DNA of 64,000 nt. Source: Eucalyptus grandis (lineage: Eukaryota; Streptophyta; Magnoliopsida; Myrtales; Myrtaceae). The notes below the pieces were generated by a model. That model was not told where the DNA came from, searched no databases, and saw only the letters and a program-made list of their open reading frames with translations. The stretch covers positions 1,774,630 to 1,838,629 of the forward strand of contig NC_052614.1 in the NCBI RefSeq assembly GCF_016545825.1, read 5' to 3'. Positions 11,241-22,961 of the stretch are shown here, piece after piece (the stretch's first letter is position 1; every line of letters begins with the position of its first letter). Both the position numbers and the translations under genes were made by a program.

Positions 11241-11960
11241 CCTTTATTAAGGATACAAAGTCCATTCACGATGCTGTAGACAAAATCTCATGATCTTAAA
11301 CCTACCATCTATTTGAGGGCTCCAAATATCTAAGATTGGAATACAGGCTACGTTCTTTATTGCCAAACTTAAACCATATATCTGGCTAGTCATGTTCCCC
11401 GCAAGAATGCATTATCTACACCGGATCGAATGCGTCACTTAACAATGACACATGGAGAGGAGCAAGTCAATTTCAAGTAAGAGATCTCGACATTCAAATG
11501 CAGAGTTCGCTAGTTGAGTACATTGCCCGAACCATTCAGCCCAAAGTGTAGATAATCCAAACCAAACAATTGGTTCTCTTACACATGAAAATAGTGAACA
11601 TATACAGATGAAGCAAAAGCTTGGCACTATCGAGCAGGTCTCAAAGCTTACAGCAATACCATTACAACAATTACCATCAGATAGAAGCCATGATTCAGCA
11701 TCTTTCGGTCAATTCTATCCCACTCGATAGATAAATCGCTACATTTTACTCCACTTTTTTTTATCGACAAATACCTGCCTAGCAGAAAAGGCACATGGCA
11801 GGTATGGATTAAGACTTCTCCAAAAAGGGTGAAATTGAAGAGCATCAGTTAGAAAGCCCACATGCATTGCTTCTCACACCAATGTCTGCAACTCCAAGTA
11901 TGAGAGGTCCACCCGCAGCAGCAACATAAGCATAACCACCACAAACTCTTGAACAGACAG
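11241..11960. other. Intergenic, nothing recognised
   Basis: No recognisable coding sequence. Two minus-strand frames of 62 and 65 codons (11439-11627 and 11648-11845) have no domain and start or stop arbitrarily. Confidence 0.45.
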
Positions 11961-12028
11961 TCATTTTGAATCAGAGATTTCTTCTTCATACTCGTCCAGT
12001 ATGTAGATCAAGGCCCACTTTCTTGCAG
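11961..12028 (-). other. Exon-like frame Z, unidentified
   Basis: After a possible 3' splice site (TGTGTTTTAG, ending at 12029) the minus strand stays open and reads ARKWALIYILDEYEEEISDS before a TGA at 11961-11963. The acidic, well-mixed composition looks like the C terminus of a real protein, but I do not recognise the family. Its phase (two bases before the first codon) does not fit directly onto frame Y at 12865-12945, so another exon would be needed between them. Confidence 0.25.
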
Positions 12029-12864
12029 CTAAAACACAAGCCACACCTCTACCTCCCATTGCCAAAAAAAAGATCAACTTGATTTCAGTCCAGTGTTCCT
12101 TGAATGTATGGCCATAACTAACATGATGTTTAGATACCTTTGTTGGGTAAAAGTAAAATTACAACGCATGCATTACGCTAAAACACAGGCAGGAAGCAAA
12201 CCTTAATTGCCTAAAGAGGCTACAACATGCATGTAACTATGAATGCTCCACAGTATCTTGCTACACTAGATGCCATGATAGTATCTATGGTCATGAACTT
12301 GTAAATAGTGGTTCTCAGTCAGTAACTCAAGACTGCTATGCACCTACCATGAGAGAATGATTATTCATTTTGTATTTGTCTGGTGACTATTAAATCATTT
12401 TGCACTTTGTCCTCTCAATTGATTTAAAATTTAGGGGAAAACTAATACTTCATTTTTTTTACTTCTTCGACTAAAAAATATTCTTCTTTGGAGCATATTT
12501 TTGCACTTCTTCAATCTATAGGGACAAACATGAAGTGGTCTGTTAAAGAGGCACAGTGTACCTATGCCAGTCACATTTGAACTAAATAGAAGGTTCTAAG
12601 TGGAAATGTAGTAAGGAGCATGGACAGGATTAATTCAATTCCAATTCCCAGCCAACAAGATAAATTTGTTACCGACACTAGCAAGTTTATCAAACATTGA
12701 TCACTAAGGAAAGAGTATGGGCAACAATAAGTTTCCAGACATCCAAAACTGCAAATGGACATGGCAAGAAGCCCAAAGAAAAAACCTTTAGAACTATACA
12801 ATTGATGGCATAGCAATGAATTGATCCTTAGCTTGATGGTATGACAGTGTCAAAATGTTCTTAC

Positions 12865-12945
12865 CACCAACTGACAAGGGAGAACTACAGGACGGGGAAT
12901 GTTGTGAAGCTTCTCATTCTCCATCTCCAGGCGTAAGATATGGTC
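12865..12945 (-). other. Exon-like frame Y, unidentified
   Basis: An 81-nt (27-codon) open stretch lies between a possible acceptor (CATCTAG, ending at 12946) and a possible donor (GTAAGAAC from 12864). The translation includes ILRLEMENEKLHNIPRPVVL, which has the look of a coiled-coil edge followed by a Pro/Val segment. Size, phase and both splice signals are consistent with an internal exon. No family recognised. Confidence 0.3.
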
Positions 12946-13224
12946 CTAGATGTGCAATTTCACGGGATTAGTGTTTCGGAAGTGAGAATAATACAACCCA
13001 GCAAAAATATCCTAACAAAATACAAGCAAAAAGGGCACTACTAAACCATTAGGGCCATCAAAGACACGTTTCTTAACCTACATACAAGGCTCCAGCTGTC
13101 AAGGCATGTAGGAACTTTTTGCAGTTATAGTAAGGTAGAAAGTAAAACATCCTTTGAAATCGCAAGCATGTAATGACATGTGTATGCATCATGCACATAG
13201 GAGGAAAAACTAAGCTGCTGCTAA

Positions 13225-13620
13225 TCGTGTTGATGAGAATAGCAGATAAATAATAAATAGGAACAATAAAAGAACAAATGTTTTAAAACCAGACCAGTGG
13301 TTCAACCAATCAAAGTGGTAGAACCGTGCTCTTCCAGTTCGACCGACTGAACCAATTGCATGTGATGTAATATGATAGAATACTTTGCATATATTAGATT
13401 ACACACTTTTAGAACAAAAGAAGTCCAGTGAGTCGGCAGACATTATAGCATCTTAATAGATTACACATGCTTGATGTCATCTTAATAGCATCCTGTTCAA
13501 TTTTAGATTAGGCCAATATGGTCAATAAATAAATTATCCACCACGATTGTAGCAAGAAGACACTAGAGCAAATGGTTGGCACACTTGTTAGTTACAAGTG
13601 GTTGGAGTGCCAAACCCCAA
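13225..13620. repeat. 0.4-kb direct repeat, partner at 8225-8625
   Basis: Second copy of the 8225-8625 segment. The following 13640-13835 stretch is rich in further variants of the CCAGTTGAAC / GGTTC words (for example CAGTTGACAAG, CCAGTTCAACCAG), so the inverted-word-rich material extends beyond the alignable copy. Confidence 0.65.
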
Positions 13621-14271
13621 CCCAATTCCAATGTTACTCCTTTAAACTTTTTTACGGCCCAGAGTTGGTCCAGACTAGTTGACAGGTTTGCTAGGTATCA
13701 GTTGACAAGTACACCTGGTTACCAGTTGAACAGGGTCAATACCACTAGTTCTTGATCAATACTATTTTTGCTAGGAAACCAGACTGGACTGGTCTGGTTC
13801 CCAGTTCAACCAGAGCCACTTCTTAAAACTCTGACATGAACAAGAGTCGACAGAAAAGCACGATATGCTACTTTTTCCCTTTTCCCTTTTGGATAACACC
13901 AAAAACCAAAGACTGGCAATGTTCACACAGTCCAATTTTGAATCCGGGCAATCATACTCAAACTCCCATTATGCATACAATGAGATCAAGAATTTCACAT
14001 TCGGTACACACATCAGCCATGAGGACCAAACTTGAAAGGGGGAAAAATGAATCACTTCAAACAGTAGATACCAGCAACGTTTTGTCTCATAATTCATATT
14101 TCTCCCACAGAGGTGGCATGGGTAAGAACACTTATGCATGGCAAACTAGATATAGCATTAATGAGAAGAATCTACAATGAAAGAGCAATAAACGACACAT
14201 TCAGATACGAACTTCTATGCAAGAACAAGATTCTATTGCATCTCACATTTCTAATTCTTTTGTTAATACCT

Positions 14272-14387
14272 CTATTTCATCTGTTGAAATTCCTCTGCAA
14301 GTGTCCTTCGCAAATATTCACTGTCCCCAAAACCTCCAAGTTGCAGTATTCTCTGGCACAATAATGCGTGTAAGACGTCTTGCTGAC
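14272..14387 (-). other. Exon-like frame X, possible terminal exon after APC4 copy A exon 2
   Basis: After a possible acceptor (GGTTAG, ending at 14388) the minus strand reads QQDVLHALLCQRILQLGGFG and continues DSEYLRRTLAEEFQQMK to a TAG at 14272-14274. The composition is amphipathic-helix-like and unlike random AT-rich DNA. Two bases precede the first full codon, which is the phase needed to follow APC4 copy A exon 2 (ending 14965 with one spare base). I do not recognise the family; the link to copy A is inference from phase alone, a one-in-three coincidence. Confidence 0.3.
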
Positions 14388-14964
14388 CTAACCTAACATA
14401 ATAAATAAAAGCAGAAAGCGCAAGAAATTAAAATTTATCTTTCAAAAAGTGAGACCTTACAATCCAACAAGAAACAACAATCAACCCATCTATTTTAACC
14501 CTCGTTACCATCTGGATAATTGAAATAATGTTGGACCAACAAAAACCAGGGTTGACGACCAGCAAACCACCCTAACTTGAGTCAATCTTATCTAGTTGAA
14601 GTGTTGAAGTGCTCAAAGTATTTATGAGGACTGTAGCAAGATGATCTGAAATGAAGAACTAACCTACAAACCAGGAGTCATTTACCATTGCACATCATCA
14701 GTTTAGCAACTACTGTGGACACGCTGCTAGAACGCATGAAAACAATACTAGGCTTGACAACATATCATTCTAACATTTAAAGCACGACCAAGTTCCATTA
14801 CACCATGGTATTAGAATTCTCTCGCCTACAAATGTATCGCACAACCCAGTGAAGGCCTACCAAAATAGCTGCTAGAGTACATGAAAGCAAATACCAAGCT
14901 GACCATATTTCGCAGTATCCAAGGAATACTAAGCTGACCAACCTTCTCTCTTTGAAGCAATTAC
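14388..14964. other. Putative intron of APC4 copy A, no homology to copies B and C
   Basis: Copies B and C do not align here; the homology to them ends at about the second exon, so copy A was rearranged at about 14.95 kb. No recognisable element ends are seen. Confidence 0.45.
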
Positions 14965-15236
14965 AAGGAGAGACTGTCCACAACCTCTGCCAATTGACAT
15001 TGCCTTCGAGTCCTTCTTGACCATCGCTAGCCAATTCTTCTTTGGATTCCACTCCATTCGTCTTCACCTACCAATTAGAAATCAAGCAAACTTCAGAAAA
15101 TCAACTTGGAACAATTGAGTCAACTGCCCATTAGGTCACAAAAGAACACTAGGAGCTGAACCTGAGAAGCCAGTGATTTATCGAACTGAAGCTGAAACAG
15201 GAGGATGACACACTGTGGTCCTTCGCTGGTCTCCAT
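14965..15236 (-). pseudogene. APC4 copy A, exons 1 and 2 (anaphase-promoting complex subunit 4, WD40 N terminus)
   Basis: APC4 is the WD40-containing scaffold subunit of the anaphase-promoting complex. Exon 1 (15236-15162, 25 codons from ATG) contains LLFQLQFDKSLASQ, the conserved first WD40 strand of plant APC4. A 94-bp intron (GT at 15161, TAG at 15068) leads to exon 2 (15067-14965), which ends in NWQRLWTVSP, again plant APC4. Between these the ancestral block (AEWNPEKDLLAM...) is read in a shifted frame: an inserted base near its start and a deletion near its end compensate, so exons 1 and 2 stay open as one 59-codon frame. Donor GTAATT follows. The remaining WD40 exons are absent from the next 10 kb, so this cannot encode APC4. 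Confidence 0.75.
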
Positions 15237-15504
15237 AGCTAAAGCTCCGTGAGCAATCAAAACGCAACATTAGCACTAGAACAAATCGCAAGGATGCGAG
15301 CTAAAAGAGGGCTTGTGAAGGATAGAGCTCAAACCTAGAGGAACGCTCGAGCCAGTTGAAGAGTGAGAGGATGAGGAAAGTCCACTTGAATCCTAGAGTA
15401 ACATGTGGGAGAGAAAATAAGGAAGATAGAGAGACTTGATCACAGGAGTGGAGGCGGACATTTTCAGCTCTGCAAAGCTTCTGTTAAACATAAGCAGGGC
15501 AATG
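15237..15504 (-). promoter_or_regulatory. 5' flank of APC4 copy A
   Basis: Sequence upstream of the copy A start codon. It resembles the flank of copy C (GCCAGTTGAAGAG(T/C)GAGA near 15350 versus GGCAGTTGAAGAGCGAGA near 48330), so copy A retains the ancestral 5' UTR and some promoter. No clear TATA box is visible. Confidence 0.4.
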
Positions 15505-16770
15505 TGGGATGACAACATGCAAACAACCTTTTACCATTCCAAGTATGCATTGAGCTCCTAATCCTTCTATGATTTCGATTTATTTTAGAAGTGCCTTGCG
15601 AAAGCTCTCTCAGATATTTCAGCATTTTCATCAACCAGTGAAAAAATAACCAAATCCTGCCAATGAGTCAGATGAAATCAATCTAGCAACTAACATCAAC
15701 GAACTAGTAATAATACTCTAAAGTTTACAAATCTCTATTTGTCAAACTCAATATTCCTTTTGAGCTCTTTGGATCCAACTAATGGGGCTAACATCATCAC
15801 CCACAGAAGCTTTGATCAAATTAACATAGTGAATTCAACTCAAGTTGCTTGCTTTTGTGGGACATAGTATGATTCTTTTCCTTATCATTACATGATATTC
15901 ATGCATTAGAATTAATGCAAGGCAGTTTTCAAATGGCGTATAGGATATCGAAAAGTTTCCTCAGGAAACTTATACAGATGCCTCCTGTCTTTTACTTTTA
16001 AGCAAGTAAATGAACTAACAAGAGCTTATGCACAATATAAGGAATTTATTTTACAGTACATACGATTATGTCAAAGGACATTGTAGTAATGTCTTGCTTA
16101 GCTCAAAAGTTCAAGTATATGACAGATGGCTTTACCAACTCTACAAACATCAAGATGCATTCTCTGGGATAATCTATTATTAGCCTTGGAGTAGGTATAT
16201 TCTGGATTCAAACCAAATGAACAAGGATCCATAGTCAATAAAATTCGAATTGCAATTTTCTAGATCGATCCAAATAATTCACAATGCTTTTGCTTCTTCC
16301 CTGTTTATTAATTCACTCACAGCCACACCACTAGAAGAAGAGCTTGTTCTTGCATTTAGCATTTCTAAACTGATACGGTTACTTTAATCAGCCAATGCAA
16401 ACAGTTCTGTGAAATAAAATGTGTGGAACTCAATGGTTGATGCCGAGGGATGCCCTGTCAACATGCTCCATTTGCACCGTAAATTAACTCTTAAGCATAA
16501 CTTAGAAACATGCAGTCATGAGCTACATGGTAAGGGCAAAGCAAACTAAAACCTCAATTAGGAGGACCACCCTATAGGGTCCTTCATTTTTCATTTCTCG
16601 ACCTACATAATGACCTTTGGCATGCTATCAGATACATGTATACATCAGTTTTTATGCACAATTTCCAGCATTCCTAGAATCAATCAAACGTTGAGAATCT
16701 TTATTTTCTGCATAGGATGAAGGATCTTACTCGAAAACTAATGACAAATGATGCACTTAGAAAGCCTTTT
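15505..16770. repeat. 1.3-kb direct repeat, partner at 4567-5905
   Basis: Second copy of the segment at 4567-5905. Here it lies upstream of the APC4 copy A start codon; the partner lies inside copy A's intron. No coding content recognised. Confidence 0.75.
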
Positions 16771-17378
16771 CCATCTATTTCCCTTACTGGCATGATAAGC
16801 AAAATCTTGTTGCCAAAGCACACAACAATTTCCATGGATATCTCCCCTCAATTCCTTGAATTCAAGTAAGGAGACAATGATGACATTGTCAGCTAGGAAA
16901 TAATATTGAGAAGATCATAAATCTTGAAAGATATTGGGAGCAGGAAATACAAATGAAAATTGGATAGTAGATCTCAAAAGAACAAAGGTAACTTACCTGC
17001 TCTATGTACCTTTGATAGTAAATGGGGATTACTTCCATATTATTGACTCGTCCAAGTCATCCGTATCATCTAATTCATAGTGTGATCATCATTTTGCTAT
17101 TTGTTCAATCTCTGATTCATAAATCCTATCAAGTTCTTTCGGCTAATTTTTCCATAAATCCCGGATTTTGGAAGGTATTTCCATGTAATCTCATTTGATC
17201 AAGATAAATCTGAGTTCCATTGATAATTCTTGAAATTCAGCTAATTTGAATTGTTTTGAAGGTCTACCTTTCATCGATTGATATTCAGATGATCTTCAGT
17301 TCCTGAAGGCCTTCAATATCTAGCCTTTTGTAATTTCTATCAAGGCCTTGAATTTCTAGCTAATTTGTTGCCAACCTA
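16771..17378 (-). other. Intergenic and degenerate LRR tail downstream of the TNL gene
   Basis: 16771-17080 shows nothing recognisable. 17120-17378, just past the TNL stop, carries several diverged copies of an ATTCAAGGCCTTGATAG-like word on the minus strand (17335-17390, 17130-17150), resembling decayed leucine-rich-repeat units such as those coding for IQGLDKLIYLESLDI in the last exon. They are riddled with stops, which suggests that the ancestral protein had a longer LRR and that the present stop at 17379 truncates it. Confidence 0.4.
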
Positions 17379-18392
17379 TCAGGCCTTGAATTTCGGGCAT
17401 TTCTTAATAGTCAATTTCTTTAGACCCTCGAGTTTTGGAAGGTCCACCTGTTTGATTGAATTGCAATGTGTGATATCCAAGCTTTCCAAATATATCAATT
17501 TGTCAAGACCTTGAATTTCAAATAGATTATCGCAATCGTAGACCACTAATGTCCTTAGATGGACAAACTGTGAAACATCCAGCATTTTGATAGATCTACA
17601 ATAAGAGACTTCCAAGGATTCGAACTTGAAGGGCGTGTTTAGGGATTGTAGTGATTCCATTTCTTCAATGTTCGTCGGTTGGGAGCATTCTGAACTCTTT
17701 AATTGCGTTGATGGAAGCTCCTGGATGCATTGGATAAATCTGCATAAGTCAACTCGTAGTTCCTTGAGATGGGCTAGGTGGGAAAGCGAAGGCAATTTGC
17801 GACTTCGACAGGTGACGCCCAAATATGTTAAGCCGGAAGGAAGGTCCGGTAGCGATTGGAGCTTGTCGCAGTCTATAAAATCAAGGCATCGTAGGGAAGA
17901 AAGATTACACATGCTTTCTACCATTATCCCTTTCAGATTTACACAATGGTAAGCACGTAACTCTCGGAGCTTTCTCAGACTCCCAATACCATTGGGTAAT
18001 TCTTCTATACCACTTTCAGAAATATCTAGAATCTCTAGATTCTCCAAAGACCCTATGTCATCTGGTAATGCAGAAAGGGATGAAGTATAGGATAGATCGA
18101 GTTGCTGCAGTGCTTTTAATTTACCTATTTCTGCTGGAAGCTCCCTGAGGCAGAAACGAGGAACGGGGCGTTCGGCACCTGCATCGGCGCCTACCGCAAG
18201 ATGAAGCACGCGGGACGAGTCCTGCTCCAAGCGAAGGAGGCCCTCCATGTCTTCAATGGAAGCGTCGATTCGCTTCAGTCTCCTACACCCCCTGAGGATG
18301 AGAACCTCTAACTTCTCAAAAGCTAAGAGGAAGTCAATATTTTCCAAGGAATCACAAAATGAAAGGTCTAGATATTTAAGCTTCTTTGCCAT
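17379..18392 (-). CDS. TNL exon 4: leucine-rich repeats and C terminus
   Basis: Begins right after a polypyrimidine tract and TCGTAG acceptor with MAKKLKYLDLSFCDSLENI and ends KKCPKFKA before a TAA. It encodes about 12 LRR units of the LxxLxxLxLxxC type typical of TNLs (for example LPDDIGSLENLEILDIS, LPNGIGSLRKLREL). Codons about 68-85 read GADAGAERPVPRFC from a locally GC-rich stretch (18150-18240) that does not follow the LRR spacing and may be an insertion. Intact frame of 337 codons plus stop. Confidence 0.85.
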   Translation of the reverse strand: MAKKLKYLDLSFCDSLENIDFLLAFEKLEVLILRGCRRLKRIDASIEDMEGLLRLEQDSSRVLHLAVGADAGAERPVPRFCLRELPAEIGKLKALQQLDLSYTSSLSALPDDIGSLENLEILDISESGIEELPNGIGSLRKLRELRAYHCVNLKGIMVESMCNLSSLRCLDFIDCDKLQSLPDLPSGLTYLGVTCRSRKLPSLSHLAHLKELRVDLCRFIQCIQELPSTQLKSSECSQPTNIEEMESLQSLNTPFKFESLEVSYCRSIKMLDVSQFVHLRTLVVYDCDNLFEIQGLDKLIYLESLDITHCNSIKQVDLPKLEGLKKLTIKKCPKFKA

Positions 18393-18504
18393 CTACGAAA
18401 AAAAAAAAAAAAAAACAATAATGAATGTCGATGGGTGAGTGTAGAGTCATTATGATTCAAAAGAAAGCATAAAAGGAGAGGAAAAAAAAGACTTTAATTC
18501 TTAC

Positions 18505-18831
18505 CTTGAAAAAACTCCATCCTCCCCATTTCTCATTTATCTTACTTCCTTGCAATTCGAGTACAACTAATTCCTTTACATCAAAATTGTTTACTTCAAA
18601 ACTCGCGGGACATTTTCGCCATTGAAGCCATTTTAACCCCTTCATTAAGTCCTTAAAATCTCCACTGAGATGTGCATTTATCATGTGAAGATATCTTAGA
18701 TTCGTCAAATTCTCAAATTGTTTTTCTGTGTAAATGTCACCATCTCTCTCATCCGTTCCTAGTGGAAATATTTCGTCCAAGCCTTTTGTGTTGGCTTCAC
18801 TCAGATTAATCGCCTCAATCTTGTCCGTTCC
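18505..18831 (-). CDS. TNL exon 3: NB-LRR linker and first LRRs
   Basis: A 109-codon exon between ACTTATAG and GTAAGAAT. It starts GTDKIEAINLSEANTKGLDE, the conserved TNL linker motif (G..IEAI.L), followed by FENLTNLRYLHMINAHLSGD and KGLKWLQWRKCPASF, matching the usual (L)RWLxWxxxPxxxxP segment. Phase 0 at both ends, frame open. Confidence 0.85.
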
Positions 18832-20325
18832 CTATAAGTAAGAATCAATGTTCATTAGTACTATATCCAACTAAAGTCATCGAATGTCATTTGTTCATAT
18901 TGCTATTGACATGCATTAATGTATCAAGAGACTAGCAATGTGAAGATATAATTTTTCTTTTTACGCCAATAAACTACAATTATAAAGGCTCACAAAGTGA
19001 AGGATGTCGACTTCCATTTCGAAATTTGGCCATACGCATCCGGATCTTAAAAAAATTATTATGTAATGGCTCGTACAAAGTAAAAACTTTACAACTTGTA
19101 ATCTTCTTCTTTCTGGAACTGTAGTTTCATTATCACACTAGTTAAGACATGCATGCAAAGCACGGAATATAATCAAATTGCAAAGTGCAAAATCAAAATT
19201 TTACTTGGTCAATTTTATATTTCTATTAAGGAGACTTTTTCTATTAAGCAATGCATGGGTGAAAGGATAGATAAAAGGAGAAAAACCTCAGAAGCAGCGA
19301 GTCGGCGAGCAAGACTTACCACAGATTCGGTGTTATATAGGACTTCTAGCAAATATATATATAGTTGAAAAAGTTAGAAATAAAACTCTCTTTTTTCTTT
19401 TTTCTTTTTTCTTTTTTAATTTCAAAACATTCACAACACTTCAAAATGGAAATAACCGTTCTGACAACTCCAAAAATCAAAATGAAAGGGGGAAGATAAA
19501 GACGCCACAAGATCCCGGCCTAACCCTTTTTGATGAAAGAAATTAATTTCTCGCCATCGATTCGGATAATTAAAATAACTCAGAAAGGCTTGTTTCGAGT
19601 AACTTTTATTCTTCATCTTTTGTTTTTTTTCAAGAGCACGCACTTCGGCCAATTTTTTTTTTTGGCGATATATCCGTGAAACTTGTCGACACGCTGAATT
19701 ATGCATGATTTTTTTTTAATAGTTTTCTGGAATCTGAGTATTATTTGATCTTTTGACGGGAGAGCAAGATATTTACTTTTGATTTTTTATTAGTTGTGGC
19801 GAGCAATCTATCTCGCCCTTTGCTTCAGCCTGTAGATTTTGTCTGAAAGGTATTTTGGGAGTACCTGTTAAGTAACCTGGCTGGAAAAAAAAAAAAAACT
19901 CTATAGGAAGTGGTTTTTATTAAAAGTATTGATTTAACATAATACAAGAACATGAAAATCGTGAAAGTCATCTCGAAAGAGAAACAAAGATTTTCAGCGA
20001 AGAGGGCCATTTATCAAGTGAAAAAGTTATACGTGAAATACAAGATTTTACTAATTAATATATCAAACAAGAGATTTAATATGTATATATATTGCAATGT
20101 ACACTTAATTTCATGTGGTAGGGAATATTAATATATGACAGAAAAATCATAAAAGGAAATTCTTTCTATGAGAGAGCAACTCCCTACTTTCTAATCACGT
20201 CAATGAAACATTCGAGGGCAATAGTGAAGGTTCTCAGTCCACTAGACCAAGCACTAAGTAGTGACCAACATTACTCTTAAGCGTAGAACATGGACTAAAT
20301 GAGAAAAAGAAACGAAAATAGTTAC

Positions 20326-21421
20326 CTTATTTTCCTTTAGCACTTTTTGAGCTTCATCATAGTCCCATAACCTACTACGGCACCAAGGCTCTCGTTGGTT
20401 TTCTTCACGAACTATTTCCCTACCAAGATCTCTCAATTGGTCATGCATTCTGAGCTTATTATCATTTCCAACTTTTATTAATGACATGAATATCAATACT
20501 TCAATCCCCTCCTCTGGGACAAATTCACAGGCATTCCACATGTAGGATGCGATATTCCTCTTACTGCCGATGAAAAAGCAAGCAATATCCAAAAATATTT
20601 GTTTTTGCTGATAGTCCAATGCTTCAATACTTATCCTTAACTTCTCTTGCACTTCCTTAGGAGGCACTTTTTTTAACTTGTCTATTTTACCTCTCCAAAA
20701 TGCTTGCTCTTTCCCACACAAAAGTGAACCTAAAACCTCAAGGGATAAGGGAAGCCCGTTGATGATGGATACGACTTCACGAGTGAGGTCCTCAAATTTC
20801 TCTGGAGGAGAGTTCTTTCGAAATGCATGTTTGCTAAACAAAATCAAAGATTGATTGCCATCTAGTACCTCATGTTCATGGTTGTAGTCTACCCTAGCTT
20901 CTTCAAGAACCCCCTTGTTTCTGGTGGTAATAATGATCCTACTTCCCGAAGAAAACCAATCATGATTACCAGCCAAACACTTCACCTGATTGACATCATC
21001 CACATCATCAAGAAGAACAAGGACCTTTTTACACTTAAACCTGGAGGAGATGAACTCAATCCCTTCATCCTTAGTATCGACTTCATCTTTTTGCTTCAAT
21101 ATATCATAGATTAACCGATTTTGTAAATAATGTACACCATTATGCTTCCATGATTCCCTTATATCAGCAATGAAGCTATGATGCTCAAATTGATCGAAGA
21201 GCTTATTGTAGATGGCTTTAGCAAGCGTAGTCTTACCAATGCCTCCCATTCCGTGGATGCCAATAAATAGGGTGTCATGAGATTTATTATCCACAAATTC
21301 CATAACCTTCTTCACATGAACATCAATTCCGATCAAATTCTTAGAAATGACCAACTGAAACTTTTTCTTTAGTTCGTTCAACACTTTTCGGACGATCAAT
21401 TTCACCAACTCTACTTCAGAC
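20326..21421 (-). CDS. TNL exon 2: NB-ARC domain
   Basis: 1096 nt between TTTGACAG and GTAACTAT. In order: linker SEVELVKLIVRKVLNELKK; GIDVHVKKV; P-loop GIHGMGGIGKTTLAKAIYN; RNBS-A FIADIRESWKHNGVHYLQ; kinase-2 KKVLVLLDDVDD, whose final D of the LVLLDD block is the TNL-type residue (no W); RNBS-B GSRIIITTRNKGVL; GLPLSLEVLGSLL; RNBS-D QIFLDIACFFIG; MHD-type motif LRMHDQLRDLGREIV. All ATP-binding residues (GGIGKTT, DD) are present, so this half of the receptor looks functional. The reading frame seems to run 60 bp past the donor into the intron, but the KENK|GTAACT splice fits exon 3. Confidence 0.9.
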
Positions 21422-22961
21422 CTGTCAAATGTGACATGAGTTCAAATATGTAGCAACAATAATTTTATATTGTTTATCTATAGAGAACATAATAAATTTG
21501 GGGATAGATTGAAAAACTTTAAATATCATTGTTGTCATACCTCTATATGTAATGATATATGCTAAGTCTAAAGTGTGGTTGCTCCAAATGGGGTGCCCCA
21601 TTTCACTATTACTCCAGCAGAATTTATCAAGCCAAGAAAAACTTGAGGGTATCACTTATGAATCTTAAATATTGTATATATTATGGATTTGAACCAAATT
21701 TAAACTTAAAAAGATATGAGGGATGACGTGGATGTGACTTTAAAAATTGTTTAGAGCATTTGAATAAGCAAAAATCCTATAAGCCAGCCTAATATGAGAA
21801 TTAGATATCGATCAATATATAAGTCAAAACGTTTTATGCAAGTTGAATTCAGGTCCCGTAACACCAATCCGAAAAGTTTTTCAAATTGTGATATTGTGAA
21901 CTACTTGAATGCAATTTAAGGGATTTCTTCTTGTTTGCGCAATGCTACAAGCTTGCAAATCTAAATTGTGTAGTGAATTTAGTATCATTCTAGATTGGTG
22001 CTCTTATCAGTTTTCATTGCCTCTAGGGATGACAACAAGTTGTACTTTATTTTCCTTTTGAATATCTATGTTCTATGATTTTAATGATCTAGTATTGAGT
22101 TTATAGGGAAGTAGAAGAATATGTTTTACCCAAAAAAGAACATTGCTTCAATATATGCAGATGCACGAGATAGAAATTACTTGTTGAAGATAGGAAATGC
22201 TTTGAAAATCATTTAAATGGACATATAATAAAAATTATCATTTTTTTTTACCATCATCTTATATAACCAATGAAACATTTCTTTTGTAAAATAATTTTAA
22301 TAATAACTAATCAACTTTATCAATGATTTAATAAATGTAACTTGGGAAGATAAAGAATTATGGCAAAGCTTGGACCTACCATCTAATGAGCCTTAAATAA
22401 AAATCGTCAATGAGTTGTACTATTAATCTCAAATAAATATATAATTAGAAAAGTTTGTGACAAAGATTAATGTAACGCACCCTATAATTAGATTGGTCAA
22501 TATCATCAAAGCAATAAAATTTATTCAAGTATTGTAAGTAAAAAATATTTTGATATAAGAGTAAAAAATCTTCTGATATAAGAGTAAATTCGTTAAAGCA
22601 AAAAAAAATTTACCATCATCTTATACTATTACAAAATCTTTTGATATAAGAGTAAAAATTCGTTCAAAAAATCTTATTATTCAAGTGAATGGGATCATAA
22701 CAATAAAATTTATAATTAGATTGGTCAATATGGTTAAAGCAGAAAACTAAAAAAGAAAGAATAACTTATAGAATTCATGCACCGTAGGATCTTTACTGCC
22801 AGCAAGTTTTTTTATATGTTGAAAGAGAATGTAAAATGAAGCAGGTGAGAATTAGAACAATCAACATACCCAAAAAAAGAAAAAGAAAAGAGAATTAGAA
22901 CAACCAGTAAACACCCACACACATTAAAAGAAATTAGAGAATGTTTTGGCGAAAATTTTAC

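Noticed and set aside
17626..17952. 108-codon plus-strand frame
   Set aside because: Antisense shadow of the TNL LRR exon.
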